Positions 51,772 through 60,508 of a stretch of 64,000 nucleotides of DNA are shown here, piece after piece; the first letter of the stretch is position 1, and each line of letters starts with the position of its first letter. The position numbers and the translations under genes were made by a program. The notes beneath the pieces are model-generated. The model did no database searches and was not told the origin of the DNA. It was given only the letters and a program-made list of their open reading frames with translations. The DNA is from Acetobacter sp. 46_36 (lineage in GTDB: Bacteria > Pseudomonadota > Alphaproteobacteria > RF32 > CAG-239): contig MNTT01000008.1 of assembly GCA_001917135.1 (NCBI GenBank), positions 1 to 64,000 on the forward strand, in the 5' to 3' direction.

Positions 51772-53424
51772 ATGGAAAAAGGAATGACGATAGAAACTGT
51801 AACCATATTGCTTTATATCTGGCTTTCCGTCAGTCTGGTTTTCCCGCTGCTCGCGGTAATTCTGCTGCGCCGCGGCCGGCGGATGAAAGCCGAGCTGGCC
51901 AAGAAGGATTTGTCCAACCGCCACTATGAAGAAATGCTATATGCCTCCAAAGACGGCTATCTGACCCATTCCGTATATAAAAGCAAAGACTATCAGTACT
52001 GTTCGCGCCGTCTGGCAACCATGCTGAATCTGTCCGCCGGCGAAAAAAGTACGTTTGCCAACGTTGCCGCCGCATTTGAACGCGCCGATGCCGAAAAGCT
52101 GAACGGCATGTTTACCGCCCTGCTCAAAGACGGAAAAAGCTTTGAAACCATCGTCAGGACGCCCGCAAGTAAAGCCGCTCTTTCCGGCAAAACATTCGTC
52201 GTCTCCGGCGTGCGGATTAACTCCGCCGATTCGCTGATAAACAGCAGCTGCCTCTGGTTTCGCGATATCACGCGTGAAACCGACTTTATTGACCGTGCCA
52301 CCGAAGACGCCCTCGCCTGCCGCCGCGAAGTTGAGGACTTTCGCATTCTGATAGACAATCTGCCCAGCCCTGTCTGGCTCCGGGACGAAAGTCTGAACAT
52401 CCGCATTATGAACCGGCGTTACCTGAACCTGCTAGGCCTGAAAGACTTCAAAGACGCCACGCCGGAAAACACAATCCTGCGCGACCTCGGCAATGCCACC
52501 AATTTGCTGGAACTCGCCAAAACCGCCCGCGAATCAAACACGCCGCAAAAAAAGCAGATTAACATCTTACATGACGGCGAACTCAAAAAATACGAAATCA
52601 CCGAAACGCCGTATTACGATTCGTCGCTGAAGACATCGCATACTGTCGGTTCGCTGACGGATATCACCGGCTTTGACGAAGCCAAGCGCAGCTATCAGGT
52701 ACATCTGGACACCCATCTTGATATTTTAAGCTCGCTGGATACGGCATTCTGCATCATCAACACCGGACACGAGTTCACCTTTGGCAACGCCGCGTTCCTG
52801 AAATTGTGGAACCTTCCCGAAAACTTTATCGACAACGCGCCGCACTACAACGTTTTCCTTGACCGGATTCGCGAACAGCGGACTTTGCCCGAAGTCTCGG
52901 ATTTCAAAGCCTACAAAGACGAAGAGAATAAAGCTTTTGACGCATTGACGGAACAGCGGGAAGACCTGCTTTATATCCCGGACGGCCGCACTTTCCGCCG
53001 CATCCGCGCCCCGCATCCGGACGGCACGATTATCGCTTACGAAGACATTACCGACCGTCTGGCCGCCGCCCGCCGCCTCAGCGACCTGCTTGCGGTTCAG
53101 CGCGGCATTCTTGACAACATCAGCGATTCGGTCGTTATCTTCTCGCCTAACCTAAAGCTGAAATCTTACAACGTGGCTTTCCTCAGGCTCTGGGGGCTGG
53201 GCGCGGCGGAACTTGATGCTTCGCCATACCTGCGCGAACTGCTTGACCTGCTGAAGCCCAAACTGCCGGAACTGGAAGACTGGAACACATTCCGCGAAGA
53301 CATGCTCAAGCATATAACTTCCTGCACTCCTTTCACGCTGAAGCTCCGCAGCAAACAGCGTATTATGGTAACGCCGGTCATCTTGGCGGACACGTCGCTG
53401 ATGATTACATATCATAAGGAATAA
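51772..53424 (+). CDS. Membrane PAS-domain protein without a kinase domain
   Basis: 550 residues: one N-terminal membrane helix (about 8-31) followed by about four PAS-like modules, recognisable by DGYLTHSVYKSKDYQYCSRR, LPSPVWLRDESLNIRIMNRRYL, LDTAFCIINTGHEFTFGNAAFL and DSVVIFSPNLKLKSYNVAFLRLW. It resembles the sensor half of alphaproteobacterial PAS histidine kinases but ends after the last PAS. No H-box or ATPase domain is present and no frame downstream restores one. It may be a decayed or a natural sensor that passes its signal to another protein. The start is uncertain: a second ATG four codons in directly follows AAAGGA. Confidence 0.65.
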   Translation: MEKGMTIETVTILLYIWLSVSLVFPLLAVILLRRGRRMKAELAKKDLSNRHYEEMLYASKDGYLTHSVYKSKDYQYCSRRLATMLNLSAGEKSTFANVAAAFERADAEKLNGMFTALLKDGKSFETIVRTPASKAALSGKTFVVSGVRINSADSLINSSCLWFRDITRETDFIDRATEDALACRREVEDFRILIDNLPSPVWLRDESLNIRIMNRRYLNLLGLKDFKDATPENTILRDLGNATNLLELAKTARESNTPQKKQINILHDGELKKYEITETPYYDSSLKTSHTVGSLTDITGFDEAKRSYQVHLDTHLDILSSLDTAFCIINTGHEFTFGNAAFLKLWNLPENFIDNAPHYNVFLDRIREQRTLPEVSDFKAYKDEENKAFDALTEQREDLLYIPDGRTFRRIRAPHPDGTIIAYEDITDRLAAARRLSDLLAVQRGILDNISDSVVIFSPNLKLKSYNVAFLRLWGLGAAELDASPYLRELLDLLKPKLPELEDWNTFREDMLKHITSCTPFTLKLRSKQRIMVTPVILADTSLMITYHKE

Positions 53425-53557
53425 CGGAAAACAAATAATCCTTGCATTCGCGCAGGACGTCATCCATAATATCCGGCAGATATCAGTCCAAGCGGCAGTT
53501 GCCGTAAAATGTCGGCCGCCGCAGCAAAAGCCTTGAAAAGCTCAAAGGAGAAAAGCA

Positions 53558-54508
53558 ATGACGGAACAATTGGCACCAAACCAGAAAAAAATTGTCGACT
53601 GGGACAAAAAATCCGATTCGGATGCCGAACGCATCAGTAAACGGCTGGAAGGAAGAAGCGAACTGGACGACCGCACGTCCACCGCCAATGACGTTTCTGC
53701 CCGCCCGGTTGCTGAGCGCACTGCCGCTCCCGTCCGGCCGGCGACGCACCCCGCCGCCGCAAACCCTGCCGCTTCACGTCCAGCTCCGGCTGCCGGACAA
53801 CCGCTGCAGCGCCTGCGCCAAAAAATTAAAGAAGTTTACGACGATGATGATGACGAAGACGAAAACGCCCCCGGTTTCTTCAATATCAGCCTGCTGGACG
53901 AAGAAGAAGCCGAAAACGGCGTTCTCCCCGCAGGCACTGTTCCCGACCCGGCCCGCAACGAGTCGGAAACACTGCGCATTACCCGCGAACAGCAACTGGC
54001 CGGAAAGCTGGACGCCATTCTCAGCTCCTCAATGGCCGCAAGAGAAGCCGGGCTGTCCCCCCGCGCTTCCCGCACCGATGCCAGGCTGGCAAATTCGGCA
54101 GAATATGATGTGAAAAAAATCCGCCGTCAAACCTTAAAAGAGAAAATATCCGAACCGCTCGGACTGAAAGGTCATCTCCCTGAAAAAGAGCTTGGCCAAG
54201 CGCTTCGCGGTTTGAAAAATGCCGCCAAAACGCTGGAACCCTCTCTGCACTCAGCCGCATCCCAAGCGCCGCTTTCGGCCGCACCGCTGGCTTCTTTGCA
54301 GCGCGAAGCATCAGATATCCTGAACGGCCTTCCCGCCGAAACCGCTCCGGAATTGGCGAAAGAAGACGATGAAAAAGCGCTCGCCAGACTGATACTGGAA
54401 AAATCGGGACGCGGCGCCCCGCGAAAAAAATTATCCGAAATTGCCAAAGGGTTGAAGCCATTTAAAAAAAATGAAAATACGGCTGACAACAGCAAAGAAA
54501 ATAGCTGA
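53558..54508 (+). CDS. Hypothetical, largely disordered acidic protein
   Basis: 316 residues, no signal peptide or membrane helix. A Pro/Ala-rich segment (about 50-80) precedes a run of acidic residues (YDDDDDEDENA near 95), then a helical, charged region and a basic C-terminus (GRGAPRKKLSEIAKGLKPFKK). AAAGGAG precedes the ATG. It follows the PAS gene by 133 bases. I recognise no family. Composition suggests a regulator or scaffold, but that is a guess. Confidence 0.55.
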   Translation: MTEQLAPNQKKIVDWDKKSDSDAERISKRLEGRSELDDRTSTANDVSARPVAERTAAPVRPATHPAAANPAASRPAPAAGQPLQRLRQKIKEVYDDDDDEDENAPGFFNISLLDEEEAENGVLPAGTVPDPARNESETLRITREQQLAGKLDAILSSSMAAREAGLSPRASRTDARLANSAEYDVKKIRRQTLKEKISEPLGLKGHLPEKELGQALRGLKNAAKTLEPSLHSAASQAPLSAAPLASLQREASDILNGLPAETAPELAKEDDEKALARLILEKSGRGAPRKKLSEIAKGLKPFKKNENTADNSKENS

Positions 54509-54547
54509 TTCCGCCACGCCCCGGAAGCACTTATTAAACAAACCTGA

Positions 54548-54576
54548 TTGACACTTATAAATCTTTGTGATATTCT
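54548..54576 (+). promoter_or_regulatory. Strong candidate sigma-70 promoter of the PTS operon
   Basis: A perfect TTGACA at 54548, a 17-base spacer and TATTCT at 54571, 39 bases before the ATG of the 138-codon gene. Confidence 0.65.
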
Positions 54577-54615
54577 GGACAGTGTTGATAACCTCATAAA
54601 ACCAAAGGCCAAACT

Positions 54616-55032
54616 ATGGAAAACCAATATTATACGTTAATTGAAAAACAGGACTTTTTCGAAATCATCGAAAACAAGTTCGGCGAACTGGCGGTATTTA
54701 TTGACGCCCGCAAAGGCGAACCGGTCAATCCGCAGCTGGAATATGACGGCAAAACCACAGCTTTGCTCAAACGCGACGGCAGGCTCGCTGTCAAGCTTGA
54801 AGGCATAAACGCCGAAACCGGCGCCGTTCTGGCTGAATCCGAATTTGTTATGATTGTAGAACTCTCCGGCGAAACAGTCGAACGCACCTACGGCGTTCCG
54901 GTTGAAACGGTTGAGGAATTTTCATTCAAAGGCCGTCAGACCCGTGCCGACGAACTGGAACGCATTAAAAGCAAACAGGAAATCATTGAAGCGTTTGGCG
55001 CCGTTAAAATCTGGAAAAGCGGAGAAAAATAG
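54616..55032 (+). CDS. Hypothetical protein at the head of the PTS operon
   Basis: 138 residues, soluble, with alternating strands (ELAVFIDARKG, GRLAVKLEGIN, EFVMIVELSGE) and a C-terminal helix. It stands directly before EIIA-Man, with a zero-base gap, where other alphaproteobacteria carry hprK and rapZ. I see none of the P-loop motifs of those proteins. The operon position suggests a link to the PTS phosphorelay. AAAGGC precedes the ATG. Confidence 0.6.
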   Translation: MENQYYTLIEKQDFFEIIENKFGELAVFIDARKGEPVNPQLEYDGKTTALLKRDGRLAVKLEGINAETGAVLAESEFVMIVELSGETVERTYGVPVETVEEFSFKGRQTRADELERIKSKQEIIEAFGAVKIWKSGEK

Positions 55033-55431
55033 ATGATAGGAATAGTATTGGTAACCCATGGCCGGCTGGCTGACGAATTTCTGTCTGCCATGCAGCACAT
55101 TGTCGGCCCTCAGAATCAGATTGCCACCGCCTGCATCGGCCCCAATGACGATATGAACGAACGGCGCAACGACATCTTAAACAAAGTTCAGGCGGTTGAC
55201 AGCGGCGACGGGGTCATTGTTTTGACCGATATGTTTGGCGGTACGCCGTCCAACCTTGCCATTTCGATTATGGACCGTGCCAACATTGAAGTTATCGCCG
55301 GCATAAATCTGCCGATGCTCGTCAAACTCAATACGCTGAGAAAAGAAAAAGGGCTGAAGGAGGCCGTTACCGGCGCCAAAGAAGCCGGCATCAAATATAT
55401 AACTATCGCGTCTGAACTGCTGGGAAAATAA
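55033..55431 (+). CDS. PTS EIIA component, mannose family
   Basis: A 132-residue phosphotransfer protein of the EIIA-Man/EIIA-Fru fold. The active-site His is near residue 9 in VLVTHGRLADEF; LTDMFGGTPSNLA is the conserved second motif. It lies one base before HPr in the phosphorelay type of PTS that regulates and does not transport sugars in alphaproteobacteria. GGAG precedes the ATG. No EIIB/C/D permease is near. Confidence 0.88.
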   Translation: MIGIVLVTHGRLADEFLSAMQHIVGPQNQIATACIGPNDDMNERRNDILNKVQAVDSGDGVIVLTDMFGGTPSNLAISIMDRANIEVIAGINLPMLVKLNTLRKEKGLKEAVTGAKEAGIKYITIASELLGK

Positions 55432-55432
55432 A

Positions 55433-55711
55433 ATGAGCGACACCATTTCTGTAGAACTTGAAATCATTAACGAACGCGGATTGCATGCCCGTGCCGCCGC
55501 CAGTTTCGTCAAAACGATTGACGGGCTGAACGCCGACGTGCAGGTTGAACGTCTGGGACAGGTTGTAGACGGCAATTCGATTATGGGGCTGATGATGCTT
55601 GCCGCCGCCAAAGGCACCAAAATTAAGGTTTCCGCCGCCGGAACAGACGCCGAAACCGCCATCGCCAACATTACCCAACTTGTCAACGGCAGATTCGGCG
55701 AAGATAGATGA
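55433..55711 (+). CDS. ptsH: HPr phosphocarrier protein (NPr type)
   Basis: A 92-residue phosphocarrier that accepts phosphate from enzyme I on the His in NERGLHARAA near 17 and passes it to EIIA. The second motif, DGNSIMGLMMLAA, contains the Ser that HPr kinase modifies in other alphaproteobacteria; neither HprK nor enzyme I is in the window. It overlaps the methyltransferase gene by four bases (ATGA). Confidence 0.92.
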   Translation: MSDTISVELEIINERGLHARAAASFVKTIDGLNADVQVERLGQVVDGNSIMGLMMLAAAKGTKIKVSAAGTDAETAIANITQLVNGRFGEDR

Positions 55712-56769
55712 CGCAAACGCCCGACACCCTTGCCGATACTCTTACTGCGCTTTCTCCCGCTCAGCCAACGCCCTCCGCAGTTTCTCTCTCAACCTCCCGG
55801 AAAAGAGGCCGCAGCCCTGCCGCATCCCCTGCCGCGGCAGCCAAAGCACCGGCACCGCGCAACAAGACCATCACGTTGACAGAACCGGAAATCTCCGAAT
55901 ATTCTTCCCGTGCCATATCCCTGAAAGGCAAAGCTGCCCTGCGCGACATCATTGACAAAACGATTTGGCAGGACACTTTTGAAGCTCTTAAATTTCTCCC
56001 CGCCAACTTTGCCGATTTGGTGGTCGTCGACCCGCCGTACAACCTGACCAAAAAATTCGGCACCAAAGAATTTAAGTCCATGGACTGGAACGACTACAAG
56101 CGCTGGATGGACAAGTGGCTCGCGGAAGTCTTTATCTCGCTGAAACCCAACGGCAGCCTGTACATTTGCTCGGACTGGAACACGTCTATCGCCGTTCCCG
56201 AAATCGCCGGCAAATATTTTCTTCTGAAAAACCGCATCACTTGGGAACGGGAAAAAGGCCGCAGTTCAGGCAATAACTGGAAAAACTGTATTGAAGACGT
56301 CTGGTTTTTTACCAAATCTTCCGAATACACTTTCAATCTGGATGCCGTTAAGCTGAAGCGCCCGGTTCTCGCCCCGTACAAAGACGGCAACGGCATTCCC
56401 AAAGACTGGCAGGAAGACGAAGAAATTGAAGGGGGAAAATACCGGCTGACTGCGCCGTCCAATCTGTGGACGGACATTTCCATCCCGTTCTGGTCTATGG
56501 CCGAAAACACGCCCCATCCCACCCAAAAGCCGGAAAAGCTGATAGCCAAGCTGATTTTGGCCTCCAGCAACGAAGGCGATGTCGTTTTTGACCCTTTCCT
56601 CGGCTCCGGTACCACTTCGGTAACCGCCGCCAAGCTCGGCCGTCATTATGTCGGCATTGAACGCGAAAAAGAATACGTAGCCCTTGCCGAAAAGAGGCTT
56701 GAAATGGCACAAACAGACAAGACCATTCAGGGATACGAAAACGGCGTATTCAAACTTCGCCACGCCTGA
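55708..56769 (+). CDS. Orphan site-specific DNA methyltransferase (N6-adenine/N4-cytosine type)
   Basis: 353 residues. Motif IV DPPYNLTKKFG near 110 comes before the SAM-binding FxGxG motif DPFLGSGTTSVTAA near 293, the beta-class order used by many N6-adenine enzymes. HPTQKPEKL and the GRHYVGIEREKEY ending are typical. The first 55 residues are Ala/Pro/Ser-rich and disordered. It lacks the C-terminal RAMA-type extension of CcrM, so a GANTC specificity cannot be assumed. No restriction gene is adjacent. Its start overlaps the HPr stop, an unexpected operon partner. Confidence 0.82.
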   Translation: MTQTPDTLADTLTALSPAQPTPSAVSLSTSRKRGRSPAASPAAAAKAPAPRNKTITLTEPEISEYSSRAISLKGKAALRDIIDKTIWQDTFEALKFLPANFADLVVVDPPYNLTKKFGTKEFKSMDWNDYKRWMDKWLAEVFISLKPNGSLYICSDWNTSIAVPEIAGKYFLLKNRITWEREKGRSSGNNWKNCIEDVWFFTKSSEYTFNLDAVKLKRPVLAPYKDGNGIPKDWQEDEEIEGGKYRLTAPSNLWTDISIPFWSMAENTPHPTQKPEKLIAKLILASSNEGDVVFDPFLGSGTTSVTAAKLGRHYVGIEREKEYVALAEKRLEMAQTDKTIQGYENGVFKLRHA

Positions 56770-56881
56770 TTTGTCCGCAAAAAAAGCCATCTCTGCCGCC
56801 AATTTTCCTGCTCCGCCGGGGATTAACCGCCGGATTTTGCCCGGTACAGGCCAAAAACTTTTCACAAAACGAAAAAAATTG
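56770..56881. other. Spacer after the methyltransferase gene
   Basis: No gene seen. GCCGCC/CCGCCGG elements between 56800 and 56835 may be the decayed terminator of the operon. Confidence 0.4.
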
Positions 56882-56910
56882 TTGCAAATACATATAACCT
56901 GATATATGTT
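56882..56910 (+). promoter_or_regulatory. Candidate promoter of a small RNA
   Basis: TTGCAA, a 17-base spacer and TATGTT, in an AT-rich stretch upstream of the structured segment. Confidence 0.5.
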
Positions 56911-56916
56911 ATCAAC

Positions 56917-57096
56917 GAATTTAATAGATATTAAGTTTAGGGCGTCAGAATCCCTTAAGCAGTCAGTCCGCAGCAGGACAAAATAAATATGCCACGTTCG
57001 GACGGATGTCGACGAATAAGAGCTTCTCAAATAAGTCGAGCCGTCAATTGCTTACGGTTTCTGAACATCCGCCCGCCTTTGCGGGCTTTTTATTTT
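56917..57096 (+). ncRNA. Candidate structured small RNA
   Basis: About 180 bases between a promoter-like element and a strong terminator, with no gene inside. Predicted pairing by eye: a GTCC/GGAC hairpin at about 56966-56979. Then GGATGT (57004-57009) pairs with ACATCC (57065-57070) and encloses two more hairpins: CGAC/GTCG with an inner GAG/CTC stem (57010-57038), and CCGT/ACGG (57041-57057). This is a three-way junction directly followed by the terminator. I cannot match it to a known family (not 4.5S, tmRNA or RNase P by their hallmark motifs; 6S is not excluded). Confidence 0.5.
57071..57096 (+). terminator. Rho-independent terminator of the small RNA
   Basis: GCCCGC, CTTT loop and GCGGGC, then TTTTTATTTT. 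Confidence 0.88.
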
Positions 57097-57294
57097 CCCT
57101 CTCTTCTTTCCGCTCATCGCCAATATATCCGTTTTTCGAAGTGCGTTTATCTGCATGCATTCTTTCTGATCACTCCTCGTCTGTTTCTATTGCCCTACTG
57201 TCCGCCCCTACAGCCCGTTCCCATCTGTTCCTATCGTCCGACTGCCCGCCCCTTTAGCAGCTGCCCGTCTGCCACTCACGGGTCATCCTCTCCC
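57097..57294. other. Pyrimidine-rich spacer, no gene
   Basis: C/T-rich, low complexity with recurring CTGCCCGCCCCT-like words; no coding frame supported. Confidence 0.45.
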
Positions 57295-57358
57295 AACGAT
57301 ACAAACTCCCTCAAACGGTACAAACTCTCCCAAACGGCACAACCTCCCCCAAACGCCT
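57295..57358. repeat. 18-19-bp tandem repeat upstream of ftsH
   Basis: AACGGTACAAACTCTCCCA-type units begin at 57295, 57313, 57332 and 57351. Confidence 0.75.
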
Positions 57359-57405
57359 GATACATTTATTCTGCCCCCAACATTCGCTAAAAACAAAAAT
57401 TGCTA

Positions 57406-57436
57406 TTGAGTTTTAATCCGCACCGCTCTATATAAT
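57406..57436 (+). promoter_or_regulatory. Candidate ftsH promoter
   Basis: TTGAGT, a 17-base spacer to TATATA (or 19 to TATAAT), about 90 bases before the ftsH ATG. Confidence 0.4.
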
Positions 57437-57523
57437 ATATCTGTGCAATATGTATTTCTGATATGTTGCCGCACCGAACCGCCATATGCGATTCTCCAAC
57501 CAACAACAGGGAAATGACAACAG

Positions 57524-59389
57524 ATGAAACCAATGAAAAATATTATGTTCTGGCTTGTTGCCTTCATACTTTTGAGTGTGATTATGAACGGCTTCTCTCC
57601 AAGTGCTCGGCAGAACGCCGCCGCGCCGATTGCTTTTTCGGAATTTATGGACAAAGCCGAAAACAACCATATTGACGCGGTAACGATTGTCGGCAACGAC
57701 ATTTACGGCACCTACGACAACGGTAACAAATTCCGCACTTACGCTCCCTTTGACCCGAGCATGGTCGAAACGCTGCGCAAACTCGGCGTCAAAATTGAAG
57801 CCAAGCCGATAGACACGTCCGAAAGCACGTTCTGGGGCATTGTCATTTCCTGGTTCCCGATGCTTCTGCTGATTGGCGTCTGGATTTTCTTTATGCGCCA
57901 GGCCAGTTCCGGCAACAACAAAGCCATGAGTTTCGGCAAATCCCGCGCAAAATTGATAGAAAACACCAAACGCGTTACGTTTGCCGACGTTGCCGGAGCA
58001 GACGAAAGCAAGCAGGAACTTGAAGAAATTATTGATTTTCTGAAAGACCCGCAGAAATTTCAGCGTCTCGGCGGCAAAATTCCGAAGGGCGTCTTGCTCG
58101 TCGGCCCTCCGGGAACCGGCAAAACCCTCTTGGCAAAAGCCGTAGCCGGCGAAGCCAATGTCCCGTTTTTCTCTATTTCCGGTTCGGACTTTGTCGAAAT
58201 GTTTGTCGGCGTCGGTGCGTCGCGTGTGCGTGATATGTTCGCTCAGGCCAAGAAAAACGCCCCCTGCCTGCTGTTTATTGATGAAATAGATGCCGTGGGC
58301 CGCCATCGCGGCGCCGGCCTGGGAGGCGGCAACGACGAACGCGAACAGACTCTAAACCAGCTTCTGGTGGAAATGGACGGGTTTGATGCCAACGAAAACG
58401 TTATTCTGATTGCGGCGACCAACCGCCCCGATGTTTTGGATCCGGCCTTGCTGCGTCCCGGACGTTTTGACCGTCAGGTAACTGTCAGCAATCCGGACGT
58501 CAAAGGACGGGAGGAAATTCTGAAAGTCCACACCCGCAAGGTTCCGCTCTCCAAAGACGTCAACCTCAGCATCGTCGCCCGCGGCACACCCGGATTTTCC
58601 GGAGCTGATTTGGCCAATCTGGTTAATGAAGCGGCTCTCCTTGCCGCCCGTAAAAACAAACTCAAGGTCAGCTCTGCCGACTTTGACGCAGCCAAGGACA
58701 AAGTCTTGATGGGCAACGAGCGGAAATCCATGGCGATGGACGAAAAAGAAAAGCAGCTGACCGCTTATCACGAAGCCGGACACGCCATCTGTTCTCTGAA
58801 CGTCAAAGACACCGACCCCATTCACAAAGCGACGATTATTCCGCGCGGCCGGGCACTCGGAATGGTTCAGCAGCTGCCGGAAAAGGACAAATACTCCTAT
58901 ACCCGCGCTCAAATGTTGTCCCGTTTGGCAATATTGATGGGCGGACGCGTTGCCGAAGAAATCAAATTCGGTTACGATGCGGTTACTTCGGGTGCGTCTT
59001 CCGATATTAATGCTGCCACGGATTTAGCGCGTGCCATGGTAACAGAATGGGGAATGAGCGACGCGCTGGGGCCGATTCGCTATTCCGAAAATTCCAACGA
59101 AGTCTTCCTCGGACGCTCCGTTACGCAAAACCAGAATATGAGCGAAGAAACTGCCCGTCTGGTCGACGCGGAAATCAAGCGTCTGGTTACCGGCGGCTAC
59201 GAAGAGGCGAAAAAAATTCTCCAACAGCACCAAAAAGATTGGGAAACGCTTGCCCAGGCGCTGATGGAGTATGAAACGCTGACCGGAGAAGAAATCCAAG
59301 ATGTCCTGGCCGGAAAGCAAATTGATAAAAATAAAGACGCTCCGGTATCGGAAGAAAAACGTACCAAAGCGTCTGTACCGGAACTGTAA
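57524..59389 (+). CDS. ftsH: ATP-dependent zinc metalloprotease FtsH
   Basis: Membrane AAA+ protease for quality control and for regulated turnover, for example of LpxC or sigma-32. The 621-residue protein has two N-terminal helices (about 5-22 and 102-124) around a periplasmic domain. The AAA domain has Walker A GPPGTGKT near 194, Walker B LLFIDEIDA, the pore-like FVEMFVGVGASRVRD region and the second region of homology with the TNRPDVLDPALLRPGRFDRQ pattern. The zinc site is HEAGH near 415. All motifs are intact. It is transcribed alone, promoter to terminator. Confidence 0.97.
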   Translation: MKPMKNIMFWLVAFILLSVIMNGFSPSARQNAAAPIAFSEFMDKAENNHIDAVTIVGNDIYGTYDNGNKFRTYAPFDPSMVETLRKLGVKIEAKPIDTSESTFWGIVISWFPMLLLIGVWIFFMRQASSGNNKAMSFGKSRAKLIENTKRVTFADVAGADESKQELEEIIDFLKDPQKFQRLGGKIPKGVLLVGPPGTGKTLLAKAVAGEANVPFFSISGSDFVEMFVGVGASRVRDMFAQAKKNAPCLLFIDEIDAVGRHRGAGLGGGNDEREQTLNQLLVEMDGFDANENVILIAATNRPDVLDPALLRPGRFDRQVTVSNPDVKGREEILKVHTRKVPLSKDVNLSIVARGTPGFSGADLANLVNEAALLAARKNKLKVSSADFDAAKDKVLMGNERKSMAMDEKEKQLTAYHEAGHAICSLNVKDTDPIHKATIIPRGRALGMVQQLPEKDKYSYTRAQMLSRLAILMGGRVAEEIKFGYDAVTSGASSDINAATDLARAMVTEWGMSDALGPIRYSENSNEVFLGRSVTQNQNMSEETARLVDAEIKRLVTGGYEEAKKILQQHQKDWETLAQALMEYETLTGEEIQDVLAGKQIDKNKDAPVSEEKRTKASVPEL

Positions 59390-59451
59390 ACCAATGTTCC
59401 AGGCAGCTGACCGCCAAGCAGCCGGCTCCTCAATCACCTGGTTCTGTATTA

Positions 59452-59484
59452 AACAGCCTGCCTTCCGGCAGGCTGTTTTTTATT
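59452..59484 (+). terminator. Rho-independent terminator of ftsH
   Basis: An 11-bp perfect stem (AACAGCCTGCC / GGCAGGCTGTT), TTCC loop, then TTTTATT. Confidence 0.92.
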
Positions 59485-59711
59485 GCCGCTATGCTCCATT
59501 ACTATCGGCACAGCCGTCCTGCAAAACGGTTCAACATCCCTGCAAAAACGGCCTCCTGCTTGATTAATACCCTTTCCAATTATCGCCCGTTCAAATTTCC
59601 GTTGCACGATATTATCAAAATTCTCCTCCCCAAAAACATCTCCGTAAAAGACATCGCCGTTCCGTGAATCATTCCCACAAAAGAAAAGCCCCCAACCTAG
59701 TTGATGGTACT
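59485..59711. other. Spacer, no gene supported
   Basis: Contains a 58-codon open frame at 59491-59667 but without ribosome binding site, directly after a terminator. Confidence 0.45.
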
Positions 59712-59745
59712 AAAAAAAAGAGCCGCATACCGCAGCTCCTTTTTT
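59712..59745 (-). terminator. Rho-independent terminator
   Basis: On the minus strand GGAGC and GCTC arms with an inner GC pair, followed by eight T; 31 bases past the stop of the 195-codon gene. Confidence 0.75.
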
Positions 59746-59775
59746 ATTCCGGATATTCCGTCCTTTGACTCAACG

Positions 59776-60363
59776 TCAGAAATGCAGAACATCATAACAA
59801 TGCGCATCCCACATATTAAGATGCATTTTTCCGCGTTCATCAAAAAACAGACACCGTCTGCCTTCCGACAAATTTGCCTTCTTGAAGCATCTGCCGCGAG
59901 CAGGCGCCCCACAACGCTCGCAAAGCATCCAGCCTCCGCTCTCATAACGGATAAGATGGAAACGCTCATTGAGAGGCATAAAGCCGCGCACATTTTCGTG
60001 CACCACCATGCCGTTCGCATCAGCCACCTTCAGCCTATGACCTTTAACGAGCTGAAAGTCTGCGTTAACTTCAAGTTCTTCCACTGAAGAAACATAAAAG
60101 CCGCCAACTGAAACACTATGCTGCGCTTCAAAAGAAACCAGTTTCCAGTCCGGCGTATAGACATAAGTCGTCCCGTCCGTCATGAAAATTCTGTTAAAAC
60201 GGGTACCTACCGAAACCTTGTCCACTCCGGACATCAGCGGATATTTTCCGTTTGCGGAAGAATACAATTTTCCGTCACGCAAATGCATTCCGTTGAATAC
60301 GTTGTTTCTCACTTTGCTGTTTGCAGACGCCGCATGGGCAGTCGTTGAACTAAAATTTTTCAT
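59776..60363 (-). CDS. Hypothetical protein with Cys pairs
   Basis: 195 residues, mostly beta by pattern, with recurring short strand-turn units (DGKLYSSANGKYPLM, DGTTYVYTPDWKLVS, EELEVNADFQLV), as in small beta-propeller-like or surface proteins. LCERCGAPARGRCF has three Cys that could bind zinc. No signal peptide is evident. It has its own terminator and AT-rich upstream DNA. No family recognised. Confidence 0.55.
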   Translation of the reverse strand: MKNFSSTTAHAASANSKVRNNVFNGMHLRDGKLYSSANGKYPLMSGVDKVSVGTRFNRIFMTDGTTYVYTPDWKLVSFEAQHSVSVGGFYVSSVEELEVNADFQLVKGHRLKVADANGMVVHENVRGFMPLNERFHLIRYESGGWMLCERCGAPARGRCFKKANLSEGRRCLFFDERGKMHLNMWDAHCYDVLHF

Positions 60364-60508
60364 ATTAAAAAATTTATATGTGAATAATAATTTACCTATC
60401 TCTAAAAAACTTACCTAACATACCACATCTTTCCGCCCGGCGCAAGTGTTTTTTGTCAATTTTTTCAAAAAAAGCACCTCAACGCCATTGCCACGCAATT
60501 ATCCCTGT

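Noticed and set aside
56989..57360. 123-codon open frame across the candidate small RNA
   Set aside because: It runs through the terminator hairpin and a pyrimidine-rich spacer, has no proper ribosome binding site, and its Pro/Ser/Arg-rich product looks random.
59491..59667. Small open frame of 58 codons after the ftsH terminator
   Set aside because: No ribosome binding site, directly behind a strong terminator, and no family resemblance.
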